From Aestuariivirga sp. (GTDB lineage Bacteria; Pseudomonadota; Alphaproteobacteria; Rhizobiales; Aestuariivirgaceae), in NCBI GenBank assembly GCA_030680855.1, contig JAUXUN010000069.1, positions 1 to 64,000 on the forward strand: a stretch of DNA of 64,000 nucleotides, given 5' to 3'. The translations under genes and the position numbers were made by a program. Of this stretch, positions 19,487-28,779 are shown piece after piece (within the stretch, counting starts at the first letter, position 1; each line of letters opens with the position of its first letter). The notes under the pieces are model-generated. The model saw only the letters and a program-made list of their open reading frames with translations, was not told where the DNA came from and made no database searches.

Positions 19487-19987
19487 TCAGGCATTTCCAA
19501 GACCTGCCGCCCCGTTCCGTTCCCGGAAGGATTCATAGAGCAAGAGGGCCACCCCCGCAACGATGGCTACGTCGGCAAGGTTAAAGACGTACCAGGCCCA
19601 GTTTCCCCAGTGGAGCTGGAAGAAATCGGCAACCGCCCCCCGGGTCAGGCGGTCCAGGGCATTGCCAAGGGCGCCACCGATGACAAGGCCAAGGGCCGCC
19701 ACGGTCACCGGCCTATGGGCCCGGCACAGCCAGATCCACAGAATTGCACAGACGAACAGCATCACGCCCACCAGAATGCCCTGGCCATTGTTGTTGAACA
19801 GGCCATAGGAAATGCCCTTGTTCCACACCAGGAGGAGATCAAGGAATGGGGTGAAAGCCACGCGCCCCCGGGCGCCGATGTCATAGATGTTCAGCATCCA
19901 CCACTTGTGGGCCTGGTCGACCACGAAAACCAGCAGCGCCAGGGCAAAGCCCAGCGGCGCAAGCGGCCCCCAGATATAGGATTTCAT
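19487..19987 (-). CDS. lspA: lipoprotein signal peptidase (signal peptidase II)
   Basis: 166 aa, four transmembrane segments. Catalytic aspartates lie in RGAVADFF (Asp121) and FNLADV (Asp139); the conserved [11 protein letters not shown] and [10 protein letters not shown] motifs are present. Cleaves prolipoproteins before the lipidated Cys. ATG 19987 overlaps the ileS stop by four bases (ATGA), the common ileS-lspA arrangement. Confidence 0.95.
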   Translation of the reverse strand: MKSYIWGPLAPLGFALALLVFVVDQAHKWWMLNIYDIGARGRVAFTPFLDLLLVWNKGISYGLFNNNGQGILVGVMLFVCAILWIWLCRAHRPVTVAALGLVIGGALGNALDRLTRGAVADFFQLHWGNWAWYVFNLADVAIVAGVALLLYESFRERNGAAGLGNA

Positions 19988-22908
19988 GCCAGGGTTTTCC
20001 CAAAGCGCGTCTTCCATTCGCGCACCGCTTCGGCGTCGCGCGGCGTGATATCGGGGAAGTCTTTGTCCTTGCCGATGTCCCTGGAGATTTTCCAGGAGCG
20101 GGCGCATTTCAAGCCTTCGGCCTTGCCCGGCACAACGGCCACATTCTTCACGTCATCGAGGCGGAAGGCGTCCTTGGTCCCTGCCCCTTCGGCGATGGTG
20201 ATATCGGAGGTGATGCAAACTTCGGCGAAGTCGCTGACGCGCAGGGTGGCGATGTCGGCGGCATCCAGATCAACATAAACCGTAGGCGCTGCTTCCAGTG
20301 ATGAGCCGATGCGTTTTTCGGCGCGCTCCAGTTCAAGCGCTCCGGTCACGACGCGGCGGACATTGCGGATCATGTCCCACTTCCTGGCAATCTCCGGTTG
20401 GTGCCATTCATCGGGCGTCCTGGAGAACTGCATCAGGTGAACCGAGCTGCCCTCGCCGGCAAAGCGCGACAGCCAGACCTCTTCCATGGTGAAGGTGAGG
20501 ATGGGCGCCCACCAGGTCGTCAGGCAATGGAAGAGCTGGTCCAGCACGCTGCGGCAGGAGCGGCGCTTCAGGCTCGACCACGGATCGCAATAGAGCGCGT
20601 CCTTGCGGATGTCGAAATAGAAGGCTGACAAATCCTGCGTCATGAAATTGCTGAGCAGCGCGAAGATGCGCTTGTAGTCAAACACCTCGTAGGCGGCCTG
20701 CACCTGCCCGTCGATCTCGTGGAGGCGGTGCAGGATGTAGCGTTCAAGCTCGGTCATGTCGAGGTGATGGACCTGTTCCCAATCCTGCAGGCCTTCGAGG
20801 GCACCGAGGATATAGCGCATGGTGTTGCGCAGCTTGCGGTAGGCTTCCACATTGGTCTTTAGGATTTCCTTGCCGAGCCGCAGGTCTTCGGCGTAGTCGG
20901 CCGACGCCACCCAGAGGCGCAATATGTCAGCGCCGGATTGCTTGATCACGTCCTGCGGGGTGACGATGTTGCCGAGGGATTTTGACATTTTGCGGCCGTC
21001 CTCGCCCACGACGAAGCCATGAGTCAAAACCGCGTCATAGGGGGCGCGGCCGCGGGTGCCGCAGGATTCGAGCAGCGATGAATGGAACCAGCCGCGGTGC
21101 TGGTCGGAGCCTTCGAGGTAAATGTCGGCGGGCCATTTCAGGTCGGGGCGCTGTTCCAGGCAGAAGGCATGGGTGCAGCCTGAATCAAACCACACGTCCA
21201 GGATATCACGCACCTGTTCCCATTCCTGGGAGTTGTAGTCCAGCCCGAGGAAGCGGCTGGCCGCACCATCGGCAAACCAGGCGTCGGCGCCTTCTTTAGA
21301 GAATGATTCCGCGATACGCTGGTTCACCTTGGAATCATTGAGGATTTTTCCGGTTTCCTTGTTCACGAACACGGCGATGGGAACGCCCCAGGCGCGCTGG
21401 CGCGAGATCACCCAATCGGGCCGGTCGGCAATCATGCCGCGCAGGCGGTTCTGCCCGGCGGGGGGAAAGAATTTGGTGTCCTCGATGGCTTTCAGTGCCT
21501 TGTCGCGCAGGCCGTACGAAGACATGGAGATGAACCACTGCGGCGTGTTGCGGAAAATGATCGGCTTCTTGGAGCGCCAGGAATGGGGATAGCTGATGGT
21601 CTTGCGCCTGGCCGACAGCAGCATGCCCGCCTCATTCAAAGCATCCATCACGCGCCGGTTTGCGTCACCCCACCTGCCGTATTGATCAATGACGCGGGCA
21701 CCTTCAAAGCCGGGGGCATCCTTGGTGTAATAGCCTTCGGCGTTGACGGTGGAGGGAATGGCAGTGGAGATATTCAACTCTTCCAAATAACCTGCGCTTT
21801 CGGTCCAAATATTATAGTCGTCTGCACCATGGCCGGGAGCCGTGTGAACAAATCCTGTACCAGCGTCATCCGTCACGTGATCGCCGTTAAGTAATGGGAC
21901 TTCAAAGTTGTAGCCTCTCTCACGCAGGGGGTGTGCACAAACGTAAGCGGCGAGCGTCGCTGGAGTTACATCGGTAAGACGTTGGGCTTCTACTTTTACA
22001 ACTTTGAATATCTCTTCGGCTAATTTATCAGCTAAGACGATCTTCTCGCCAATCAAAGTGTCCCCGGATGTTTGCGTGACTTCGTACAAACCATAGGAAA
22101 TCTTATTCGAGTAACTGATTGCTCGGTTGCCTGGAATTGTCCATGGTGTTGTCGTCCAAATAACTACTGATGTACCCCGCAATCCCAGCGTATCAAGATT
22201 ATCATTTCCCGAAGTTGCAACAATTTGGCGCTCGATTGGAAACTTCACAAAGATCGTGTCGACTTCGATATCGGCGTATTCAACTTCGGCTTCGGCGAGC
22301 GCGGTTTTTTCAACGACGGACCACATCACAGGCTTCGAACCGCGATAGAGTTGGCCGCTGTCGGCGAATTTCAGGAGCTCCTTGGCGATGATCGCTTCGG
22401 CTTCGAATGCCATGGTGAGGTAGGGGTTCTGCCAATCACCGGTCACGCCCAAGCGCTTGAATTCATCCCGCTGGATACCCACCCATTTCTCGGCAAAAGT
22501 CCGGCATTCGGCGCGGAATTCGTTGATCGGCACAGCGTCCTTGTTCTTGCCGGCGGCGCGGTATTCCTCTTCGATTTTCCATTCGATGGGGAGCCCATGG
22601 CAATCCCAGCCCGGCACATAGTTGGAATCAAAGCCCGCCATCTGGCGCGAGCGGGTGACAATGTCCTTCAGGATCTTGTTCAGGGCGTGGCCGATGTGGA
22701 GGTTGCCGTTGGCGTAGGGCGGGCCATCGTGGAGAACGTATTTGGGTTTTCCCTTGCTCTGCTCGCGCAACTTCCCGTAGAGCCCCATGTCCTCCCAGCG
22801 CTTCAAAAGGGCAGGTTCGCGTTCCGGCAGCCCGGCCTTCATGGCGAAGCCGGTTTTTGGCAAAAAAACTGTCTCGCGATAGTCTATCCCTGCGGGCTTA
22901 TCGGTCAT
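19984..22908 (-). CDS. ileS: isoleucyl-tRNA synthetase
   Basis: 974 aa class I synthetase. HIGH motif in [32 protein letters not shown], the CP1 editing domain ([35 protein letters not shown]), [12 protein letters not shown] and KMSKSLGN. C-terminal anticodon-binding domain followed by the short alphaproteobacterial tail without an obvious zinc ribbon. The editing-domain segment encoded by about 21770-22340 is clearly richer in A/T-ending codons than the flanks, although the frame and motifs are intact. Upstream gene of lspA. Confidence 0.97.
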   Translation of the reverse strand: MTDKPAGIDYRETVFLPKTGFAMKAGLPEREPALLKRWEDMGLYGKLREQSKGKPKYVLHDGPPYANGNLHIGHALNKILKDIVTRSRQMAGFDSNYVPGWDCHGLPIEWKIEEEYRAAGKNKDAVPINEFRAECRTFAEKWVGIQRDEFKRLGVTGDWQNPYLTMAFEAEAIIAKELLKFADSGQLYRGSKPVMWSVVEKTALAEAEVEYADIEVDTIFVKFPIERQIVATSGNDNLDTLGLRGTSVVIWTTTPWTIPGNRAISYSNKISYGLYEVTQTSGDTLIGEKIVLADKLAEEIFKVVKVEAQRLTDVTPATLAAYVCAHPLRERGYNFEVPLLNGDHVTDDAGTGFVHTAPGHGADDYNIWTESAGYLEELNISTAIPSTVNAEGYYTKDAPGFEGARVIDQYGRWGDANRRVMDALNEAGMLLSARRKTISYPHSWRSKKPIIFRNTPQWFISMSSYGLRDKALKAIEDTKFFPPAGQNRLRGMIADRPDWVISRQRAWGVPIAVFVNKETGKILNDSKVNQRIAESFSKEGADAWFADGAASRFLGLDYNSQEWEQVRDILDVWFDSGCTHAFCLEQRPDLKWPADIYLEGSDQHRGWFHSSLLESCGTRGRAPYDAVLTHGFVVGEDGRKMSKSLGNIVTPQDVIKQSGADILRLWVASADYAEDLRLGKEILKTNVEAYRKLRNTMRYILGALEGLQDWEQVHHLDMTELERYILHRLHEIDGQVQAAYEVFDYKRIFALLSNFMTQDLSAFYFDIRKDALYCDPWSSLKRRSCRSVLDQLFHCLTTWWAPILTFTMEEVWLSRFAGEGSSVHLMQFSRTPDEWHQPEIARKWDMIRNVRRVVTGALELERAEKRIGSSLEAAPTVYVDLDAADIATLRVSDFAEVCITSDITIAEGAGTKDAFRLDDVKNVAVVPGKAEGLKCARSWKISRDIGKDKDFPDITPRDAEAVREWKTRFGKTLA

Positions 22909-22945
22909 AATGTCAGCGGGCTTTCAAAAACAAGGAGTTAAAGAG

Positions 22946-23539
22946 TTGGGCACCGTTTACACGATACCGGCGCGCCGGGGCAAGGCAGCAAGGCTGAATA
23001 AGGGCCAGGCAATCAAAATCATGAACCCGCATGGCAAACAGATCGTCGATACCTGGGCCTTTGTGGCGGGCTCGGCCTTGGAATACATGGGCATGGAGCA
23101 ATGCCGCGCCTTCTGGCAGAGGCTTTACCCCATTGTGGGCGACAAGATGATCACCAACCGGAGGCGGCCGATTCTCACCCTTGAGGCCGATACCTCGCCC
23201 GGGAAGCATGACACGCTGATCGCCCCTTGCGACAATGAGCGCTACGGGCTTCTGGGCTGCACGGGCTATCACGACAACTGCAAGGACAACATGCATGCGG
23301 GCCTTGCCGAACTGGGCATTTACCTGCCCTACACACCAGCGTCACTTAACACCTTCATGAACATTCCCTGGCGGCAAGATGGCGCGCTGGAATGGGGCGT
23401 CTCGCTCGCCAAGGCAAATGACTATGTGATCTTCCGGGCCGAACTCGACTGCATCGTGGCCATGTCCTGCTGCCCGCAGGACATCCTGCCGATCAATGAC
23501 GGAAAGACGGTGGAAGCGACGTATGAGATTTTGGAATAG
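22946..23539 (+). CDS. DUF1989 (urea carboxylase-associated) family protein
   Basis: 198 aa. Pattern of DUF1989: YTIPARRGKAARLNKGQAIK, QIVDTWAF, then LLGCTGYHDNCKDN with conserved Cys and His, and ALEWGVSLAKANDYVIFRAE followed by CCPQD. Members sit near urea carboxylase or transport genes elsewhere, but none are here, so the substrate is open. I chose TTG 22946 because AAGGAG lies eight bases before it; an ATG at 22910 exists but lies two bases from the ileS start and lacks a ribosome site. Divergent from ileS. Confidence 0.8.
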   Translation: MGTVYTIPARRGKAARLNKGQAIKIMNPHGKQIVDTWAFVAGSALEYMGMEQCRAFWQRLYPIVGDKMITNRRRPILTLEADTSPGKHDTLIAPCDNERYGLLGCTGYHDNCKDNMHAGLAELGIYLPYTPASLNTFMNIPWRQDGALEWGVSLAKANDYVIFRAELDCIVAMSCCPQDILPINDGKTVEATYEILE

Positions 23540-23595
23540 CCGCTTACAGCCGAACGACCGCACGGTGTCAGGGGCTAAATTCCTGTTCCACAAAA

Positions 23596-24963
23596 TCAGC
23601 TCTTGGCCACCCACTTGTCGCGCAGGGTGACCAGTTCCTCGGATGCGGTGGGATGCACCGCCATGGTGGCGTCGAAGTCTGATTTTTTGGCGCCGAGCCT
23701 TATGGAAATGCCGAGGAGCTGGGCCATTTCGCCGGCATCGGGGCCGCAGATGTGGCAGCCCAGAACGCGGTCGGTTTCGCCATCCACCACCAGCTTCATC
23801 AGCATGCGCTCGTCGCGGCCCGACAACGTGTGTTTCATGGGGCGGAAGCTGGTTTTGTAGATATCGACCTTGGCGTAATCCTTGCGGGCCTGGGCTTCGG
23901 TGAGGCCGATGGTGCCGATTTCCGGCTGGGAGAAAACCGCGGTTGGGATGAGGGTGTGATCGGTTTTCACATCCTGGCCGCCGAAAACATTGTCGGCAAA
24001 AGTCTGCCCTTCGCGGATGGCAACAGGTGTGAGGTTCACGCGATTCGTGACATCGCCCACCGCATAAATATTGTCCGCTGTGCTGCGCGAATACTCATCA
24101 ACCTTCACGGCATAGTGCGGCGTGAGATCTACGCCGGCACTTTCCACGCCCAGGTTCACGACATTGGGAAGTCTTCCAGTGGCGAACATCACATGGCCGG
24201 CGCCGAAGGCCGCGCCATCCTCAAGCGTTATGCGAACCCCATCGCCGCTCTTCTCGATCTTTGAAACATCGGCGCGGGTGCGGATTTCAATGCCCTTCTT
24301 CTGCATTTCGGCGCTGAGATGGGCCTGCAGATCTTCATCGAAGCCACGCAGAATCTGTTCGCCCCGGTAAATCAGGATGGTTTCAACGCCTAACCCAGCG
24401 AAAATTCCGGCAAATTCGACGGCAATATAGCCGCCGCCCATAATGCAGATGCGGCGCGGCAAATTTTCCAGATGGAAGGCTTCGTTGGAGGAAATCGCCA
24501 GTTCATGGCCCGGCAAATGGCGCGGGATGAAAGGTGCGGCGCCGGTGGCGATGAGAATATACTTGGCGGTAATTTTCTTTCCCGAGGCGAGACGAACCGT
24601 GTTGCGGTCAAGAATCTCGGCGCGCTCCATGATGAGTTCGGCCCCTGCCCCTTCAAGGTTGCGGATATAGGCCTTGTTGAGCCGGTCGATTTCCTTGTCC
24701 TTGTTTTCGATCAGGGTGGCCCAGTCGAAGCTCACCTTTTCGCTGGTCCAGCCAAAGCCTACGGCATCCTCGAATTCCTCGGCAAATTTTGAGGCGTAGA
24801 CCAAAAGCTTTTTCGGCACGCAGCCGCGGATAACACAGGTGCCGCCAACGCGGTATTCCTCCGCCACGGCAACTTTGGCGCCGTGCTTTGCGGCAACACG
24901 CGCCGCGCGCACGCCACCGGAGCCTGCACCGATGACAAAGAGATCGTAGTCGAAAGCGGTCAT
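23596..24963 (-). CDS. gor: glutathione-disulfide reductase
   Basis: 455 aa FAD/NADPH disulfide reductase. FAD motif VIGAGSGGVRAARVAA, redox-active Cys pair in GGTCVIRGCVPKK, NAD(P)-binding GGGYIAVEFAGIFAGLG, YAVGDVTNRVNLTPVAI, and the C-terminal interface motif AVHPTASEELVTL. The sequence favours glutathione reductase over lipoamide dehydrogenase, which has GTCLNxGCIPSK. Start at ATG 24963 overlaps the rpiA stop by four bases. Downstream end of the gabD-rpiA-gor run. Confidence 0.93.
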   Translation of the reverse strand: MTAFDYDLFVIGAGSGGVRAARVAAKHGAKVAVAEEYRVGGTCVIRGCVPKKLLVYASKFAEEFEDAVGFGWTSEKVSFDWATLIENKDKEIDRLNKAYIRNLEGAGAELIMERAEILDRNTVRLASGKKITAKYILIATGAAPFIPRHLPGHELAISSNEAFHLENLPRRICIMGGGYIAVEFAGIFAGLGVETILIYRGEQILRGFDEDLQAHLSAEMQKKGIEIRTRADVSKIEKSGDGVRITLEDGAAFGAGHVMFATGRLPNVVNLGVESAGVDLTPHYAVKVDEYSRSTADNIYAVGDVTNRVNLTPVAIREGQTFADNVFGGQDVKTDHTLIPTAVFSQPEIGTIGLTEAQARKDYAKVDIYKTSFRPMKHTLSGRDERMLMKLVVDGETDRVLGCHICGPDAGEMAQLLGISIRLGAKKSDFDATMAVHPTASEELVTLRDKWVAKS

Positions 24964-25655
24964 CCCCGCTTGAACTCTGTCACACCCTTTGGCGTGCCCA
25001 TGAGAATAATTCCGCAAATGCCGATAAAGAGACCGGTTTCAATCACACCTGGAATGCTCGTCAGCAGTGCATCCAGTCTTTCTGGTTCGGGAATTTCGCC
25101 AATGGTGCAATCAATGATGTAATGGCCACCATCAGTGACAAAGGGCTTTCCGCCCTTCACCCGCAGCACCATTTTGGCGTCAAGCTTGAGAAGCACGAAG
25201 GCCCGTTCCATTTTCCAAGCCGTGGCCTTGGTGCCAAAGCGCATGACCTCGATCGGTAGTGGGAACTTGCCGAGTTTCCTCACCTTCTTCGATTCATCGG
25301 CTATCACCACCATGAAACGAGACGACGAAGCCACAATCTTTTCAAACAGCAAGGCGCCGCCGCCACCCTTGATGAGGCGAAATTCACCATCAAATTCGTC
25401 GGTGCCGTCTACCGTGAGATCGAGGTGGGGACTGGCATCCAGTGTTGTGAGCGGAATGCCGTGCTTCTCGGCCAGTTCCTTGGAAGCCTGGGAGGTTGCC
25501 ACTCCTCTTACGTCGAGACCTTCCTTTACCTTGGCACCCAATGCCTCGATAAAGTGATTGGCTGTCGAGCCGGTGCCGAGGCCGATGTTCATGCCAGGCT
25601 TGACGAATTTGAGCGCCTCTATCGCGGCCGCTTTCTTCATTTGATCAGGTGTCAC
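24960..25655 (-). CDS. rpiA: ribose-5-phosphate isomerase A
   Basis: 231 aa. Interconverts ribose 5-phosphate and ribulose 5-phosphate. IGLGTGSTANHFIEALG, the catalytic region VDGTDEFDGEFRLIKGGGGALLFEKI and ADESKKV are all present. The start is GTG 25655, overlapping the upstream gene's TGA (GTGA); an internal ATG at 25640 is the alternative. Codon use is somewhat AT-richer than the neighbours. Confidence 0.94.
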   Translation of the reverse strand: MTPDQMKKAAAIEALKFVKPGMNIGLGTGSTANHFIEALGAKVKEGLDVRGVATSQASKELAEKHGIPLTTLDASPHLDLTVDGTDEFDGEFRLIKGGGGALLFEKIVASSSRFMVVIADESKKVRKLGKFPLPIEVMRFGTKATAWKMERAFVLLKLDAKMVLRVKGGKPFVTDGGHYIIDCTIGEIPEPERLDALLTSIPGVIETGLFIGICGIILMGTPKGVTEFKRG

Positions 25656-27127
25656 TTACCGAGGCCCCCCATGAGCATGTATTTCATTTCAAGATATTCT
25701 TCCACGCCGTGATGCGACCCTTCGCGGCCAATGCCCGACTGCTTCATGCCGCCAAAGGGCGCTTCGGCGGTCGAGATGATGCCTTCGTTGATGCCCACCA
25801 TGCCATAGTCCAGCGCTTCGCCGACGCGCCAGACGCGGCCAATGTCGCGGGTGTAGAAATAGCAGGCGAGGCCAAACTCGGTGTTGTTGGCCATCGTGAT
25901 GGCTTCTTCCTCCGTCTTGAACTTGAAGAGAGGGGCCACGGGGCCAAAAGTTTCCTCGCGGGCAACGGCCATATCGGTTGTCACGTCGCGCAGAAGCGTG
26001 GGCTCAAAGAAATTGCCGCCCATGGATTTGCCGCCGACAACAAGCTTGGCGCCCTTGCTGAGGGCATCGGCGATGTGTTCCCGCACCTTGTCAACTGCTG
26101 CCTTGTTGATCAGCGGGCCGGTTGTGATGCCAGCTTCAACGCCGTCACCCACTTTCAGGTTCTTCACGGCAACGGCAAGCTTCTCGGCGAACGTGTCGTA
26201 GGCGCCTTCCTGCACCAGAATGCGGTTGGCGCAGACGCAGGTTTGGCCGGCGTTGCGATATTTTGAAATCATGGCGCCTGCAACGGCGGCATCAAGGTCC
26301 GCATCATCGAAGACGATGAATGGCGCATTGCCGCCGAGTTCAAGGCCGAGCTTCTTGATGGTGGGCGCGCATTGGGCCATGAGCAGGCGGCCGATTTCCG
26401 TCGATCCGGTAAAGGTCAGGGCGCGGACGATGGGATTGCCAGTCATTTCCGCACCGATCTCGCGGGCCGATCCGGTGATCACGGAGAAGACACCTGCTGG
26501 AATGCCGGCGCGGTGCGCCAGTTCGGCCATCGCCAAAGCGGAAAGCGGGGTTTCCGAGGCGGGCTTGCAGACGAAGGCGCAGCCGGCGGCGAGCGCCGGA
26601 CCGGCCTTGCGGGCGATCATCGCATTGGGGAAATTCCACGGCGTTATCGCCGCGACAACGCCCACTGGCTGCTTGATGACAACCATGCGGCCATTGGCAA
26701 AGGGCGATGGAATGGTTTCGCCATAGATGCGGCGGGCCTCTTCGGCGAAGAATTCAATGAAGGACGCGCCATAGCCAACTTCACCGCGCGATTCTGCGAG
26801 CGGCTTGCCCTGCTCCGCCGTCATGATCTGGGCCAGGTCCTCCTGGTTTTCCATCATCAGGGTGAACCATTTGCGCAGGATGGCGGAACGCTCCTTGGCG
26901 GACTTCTTGGCCCAATCCTTCTGGGCCCGTTCGGCGGCTTCGATGGCCTGTTTGGTTTCAGCCCGCCCCATAGATGGCACGGAGCCAATCACGCTTTCGT
27001 TGACTGGGTTGGTCACATCGATGGACTTGGATGCAGACAGCCATTTGCCGTCGATATAGCATTTGTCCTTGAGCAGTGACTTGTCTTTCAGTATGCCGCT
27101 CAGGGCCTGCGTTTTACGAATATCCAT
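25652..27127 (-). CDS. gabD: NAD(P)-dependent succinate-semialdehyde dehydrogenase
   Basis: 491 aa from ATG 27127. Aldehyde dehydrogenase of the GabD type: AAITPWNFPNAMIARKAGPALAAGC, FTGSTEIGRLLM, LELGGNAPFIVFDDADLDAA with the catalytic Glu, and the active Cys in NAGQTCVCANRILVQ. Oxidises succinate semialdehyde to succinate; related aldehydes are possible. It carries two vicinal cysteines, as in GabD. Co-directional and overlapping with rpiA. Confidence 0.9.
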   Translation of the reverse strand: MDIRKTQALSGILKDKSLLKDKCYIDGKWLSASKSIDVTNPVNESVIGSVPSMGRAETKQAIEAAERAQKDWAKKSAKERSAILRKWFTLMMENQEDLAQIMTAEQGKPLAESRGEVGYGASFIEFFAEEARRIYGETIPSPFANGRMVVIKQPVGVVAAITPWNFPNAMIARKAGPALAAGCAFVCKPASETPLSALAMAELAHRAGIPAGVFSVITGSAREIGAEMTGNPIVRALTFTGSTEIGRLLMAQCAPTIKKLGLELGGNAPFIVFDDADLDAAVAGAMISKYRNAGQTCVCANRILVQEGAYDTFAEKLAVAVKNLKVGDGVEAGITTGPLINKAAVDKVREHIADALSKGAKLVVGGKSMGGNFFEPTLLRDVTTDMAVAREETFGPVAPLFKFKTEEEAITMANNTEFGLACYFYTRDIGRVWRVGEALDYGMVGINEGIISTAEAPFGGMKQSGIGREGSHHGVEEYLEMKYMLMGGLGK

Positions 27128-27206
27128 AGCACTCTCCACTTCAAGTTGGCGGCGTGATAGCACAAGGTTCAAGACTACTCAAACATGCCAGATTTGTGGG
27201 GAACAC

Positions 27207-27881
27207 ATGACGATTAAGGCCGTGATATTCGACCTGGACGGCACACTCGTCGATTCGGCGCCTGATCTGATGCTGGCCACCAACCATGTGCTTTCAAGGC
27301 TTGAGCGCCGGCCCATCACCATGGACGAGGTCCGGAGTTTTGTGGGACATGGCGCCAAGGCTTTGATCGCGCGCGGCTGTGCCGCGACCGGCGATGCCAT
27401 AGATGAAAAGTCCCTGGATTTCTACTTCGCAGAATTTTTGCGCTTTTATGAAAAGAATCTAGCAGTGGACAGCGTCGCGTTCCCGGGAGTCATTGAACTT
27501 CTCAAGCGCTGTGCCGCCGGCGGCCTCAAAATGGGGGTGTGCACCAACAAGCTGGAAGGGCTTTCGGTCCGGCTCCTGCAGGCGCTCGGCATGGAAAAAT
27601 ATTTCGGCGCCATTGTCGGGCCGGATACCGTCAACTTCGCCAAGCCTGACCCGGCGCCCTATTTGGAAACAGTGAAGCGGCTCGGCGTTCCGGCCAAAGA
27701 TTCCATCATGATCGGCGACAGCGAAACGGATATTCTCACGGCGCGGGCTGCTGGCGTTCCAGTCATTGGCGTCACCTTCGGTTACACACAAAGGCCCGTT
27801 GCCGAATTTGGGCCGGACCATCTGGTTTCGCATTTCGATGAAGTGTGGGATATTCTGGAGCTCAAACGCAGAGCACCTTGA
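27207..27881 (+). CDS. gph: phosphoglycolate phosphatase (HAD family)
   Basis: 224 aa. HAD motif I VIFDLDGTLVDSAPD (nucleophile Asp10), motif II TNKLEGLS, motif III lysine in FAKPDPAPY, motif IV IGDSETDILTARAAG. The cap region VGHGAKALI is typical of Gph. Removes phosphate from 2-phosphoglycolate. ATG 27207 starts 80 bases from the divergent gabD start; the 3' end overlaps the convergent regulator gene by 20 bases. Confidence 0.88.
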   Translation: MTIKAVIFDLDGTLVDSAPDLMLATNHVLSRLERRPITMDEVRSFVGHGAKALIARGCAATGDAIDEKSLDFYFAEFLRFYEKNLAVDSVAFPGVIELLKRCAAGGLKMGVCTNKLEGLSVRLLQALGMEKYFGAIVGPDTVNFAKPDPAPYLETVKRLGVPAKDSIMIGDSETDILTARAAGVPVIGVTFGYTQRPVAEFGPDHLVSHFDEVWDILELKRRAP

Positions 27882-28641
27882 CTTGCGCCAGTTTGAGAGC
27901 CGCAGCCACTGTCCCCTCCGGCACCTGGTCAGAAACCAGAGTCATGCTTGCCGACCATTCGCCATAGACGGACAGGGACGGGCGGTTGAACTTCGTATGA
28001 TCGGCCAGAATGATCGTTTCTGAAGCTCTCCGCATCATGGCACCATAGATCAAGCCCGGTCCCACGCCCGCATCATTAGGGCCTTCGGCGGTTATCCCGC
28101 TTGCGCCGAGAAAAGCCTTGCTGGCGCGGAAGCGCTGCAGGGCATCAATGGCCTCGGCCCCGTGGATCAGGCCTTCGCGGCCATCATATTGGCCGGGCAG
28201 CATCAGGACTTTATGAGTTGGATTGGATGCCAGGACCGCGGCGATACTGAAGGAATGCGTGATGATCGTGAGATGGTTGCATTCAACCGCCACGCGCCTG
28301 GCAAACTGCAGGGTCGTTGCGCCGCCTCCGATCATCAGGATATCACCCGCCGAAATCAGTTTCACGGCGGCGGCTGCAATGCGTTCACGCTCGGCCACCA
28401 TCAGGCCTTCACGCTCGGCAAGTGCGGGCTCAAAACTCAAGGGTCGCATGGCTCCGCCATAGGTGCGGTTGATGAGGCCACGCCCGGCAAGTTCAGCAAG
28501 ATCACGGCGTGCCGTTTCCGTCGAAACCGCCAGCAGGTCCGCGAGCTCATTGACGCGCAAGGTGGGCGTTGAGCGCAGCTCCGCCACAATCCGGGCCTGG
28601 CGGTCAGTCTTGCTCAATCGGGAATCGGGCTTGGACATCAT
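27862..28641 (-). CDS. DeoR-family regulator, probably of the microcompartment operon
   Basis: About 259 aa. N-terminal helix-turn-helix LRVNELADLLAVSTETARRD, then the DeoR sugar-phosphate-sensor fold (GDILMIGGGATTLQFARRV, HKVLMLPGQYDGREGLIHG, KAFLGASGITAEGPNDAG, ILADHTKFNRPSL). Such proteins are usually repressors released by a phosphorylated ligand. It is divergent from the class III PLP enzyme gene, and a 9-bp inverted repeat lies in the shared 138-base gap, so it probably controls the locus. A phosphorylated amino-alcohol made by the APH-like kinase would be a natural inducer; that is inference. Two adjacent ATGs at 28641 and 28638. Confidence 0.85.
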   Translation of the reverse strand: MMSKPDSRLSKTDRQARIVAELRSTPTLRVNELADLLAVSTETARRDLAELAGRGLINRTYGGAMRPLSFEPALAEREGLMVAERERIAAAAVKLISAGDILMIGGGATTLQFARRVAVECNHLTIITHSFSIAAVLASNPTHKVLMLPGQYDGREGLIHGAEAIDALQRFRASKAFLGASGITAEGPNDAGVGPGLIYGAMMRRASETIILADHTKFNRPSLSVYGEWSASMTLVSDQVPEGTVAAALKLAQVKVLCV

Positions 28642-28703
28642 TCTTCTATGACAGCTTTGCGACTTCCTGCAATTCCTGACCAGCCTAGGCGCAATTTGAC
28701 CAC

Positions 28704-28749
28704 TTGACAACATAAAATTGCTGTGCTTGCATCAATATCTATTTTATGT
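28704..28749 (+). promoter_or_regulatory. candidate promoter and DeoR operator of the BMC operon
   Basis: TTGACA at 28704-28709 is a good -35, with a weak -10 TTGCAT at 28727-28732 (17-base spacing). ACATAAAAT (28710-28718) and ATTTTATGT (28741-28749) are perfect inverted copies with 22 bases between. The arms overlap or flank the promoter, fitting repression. GAAGGAG at 28766-28772 is the ribosome site of the first gene. Confidence 0.55.
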
Positions 28750-28779
28750 CGGTCATTAAATGCCCGAAGGAGCCCAAAA

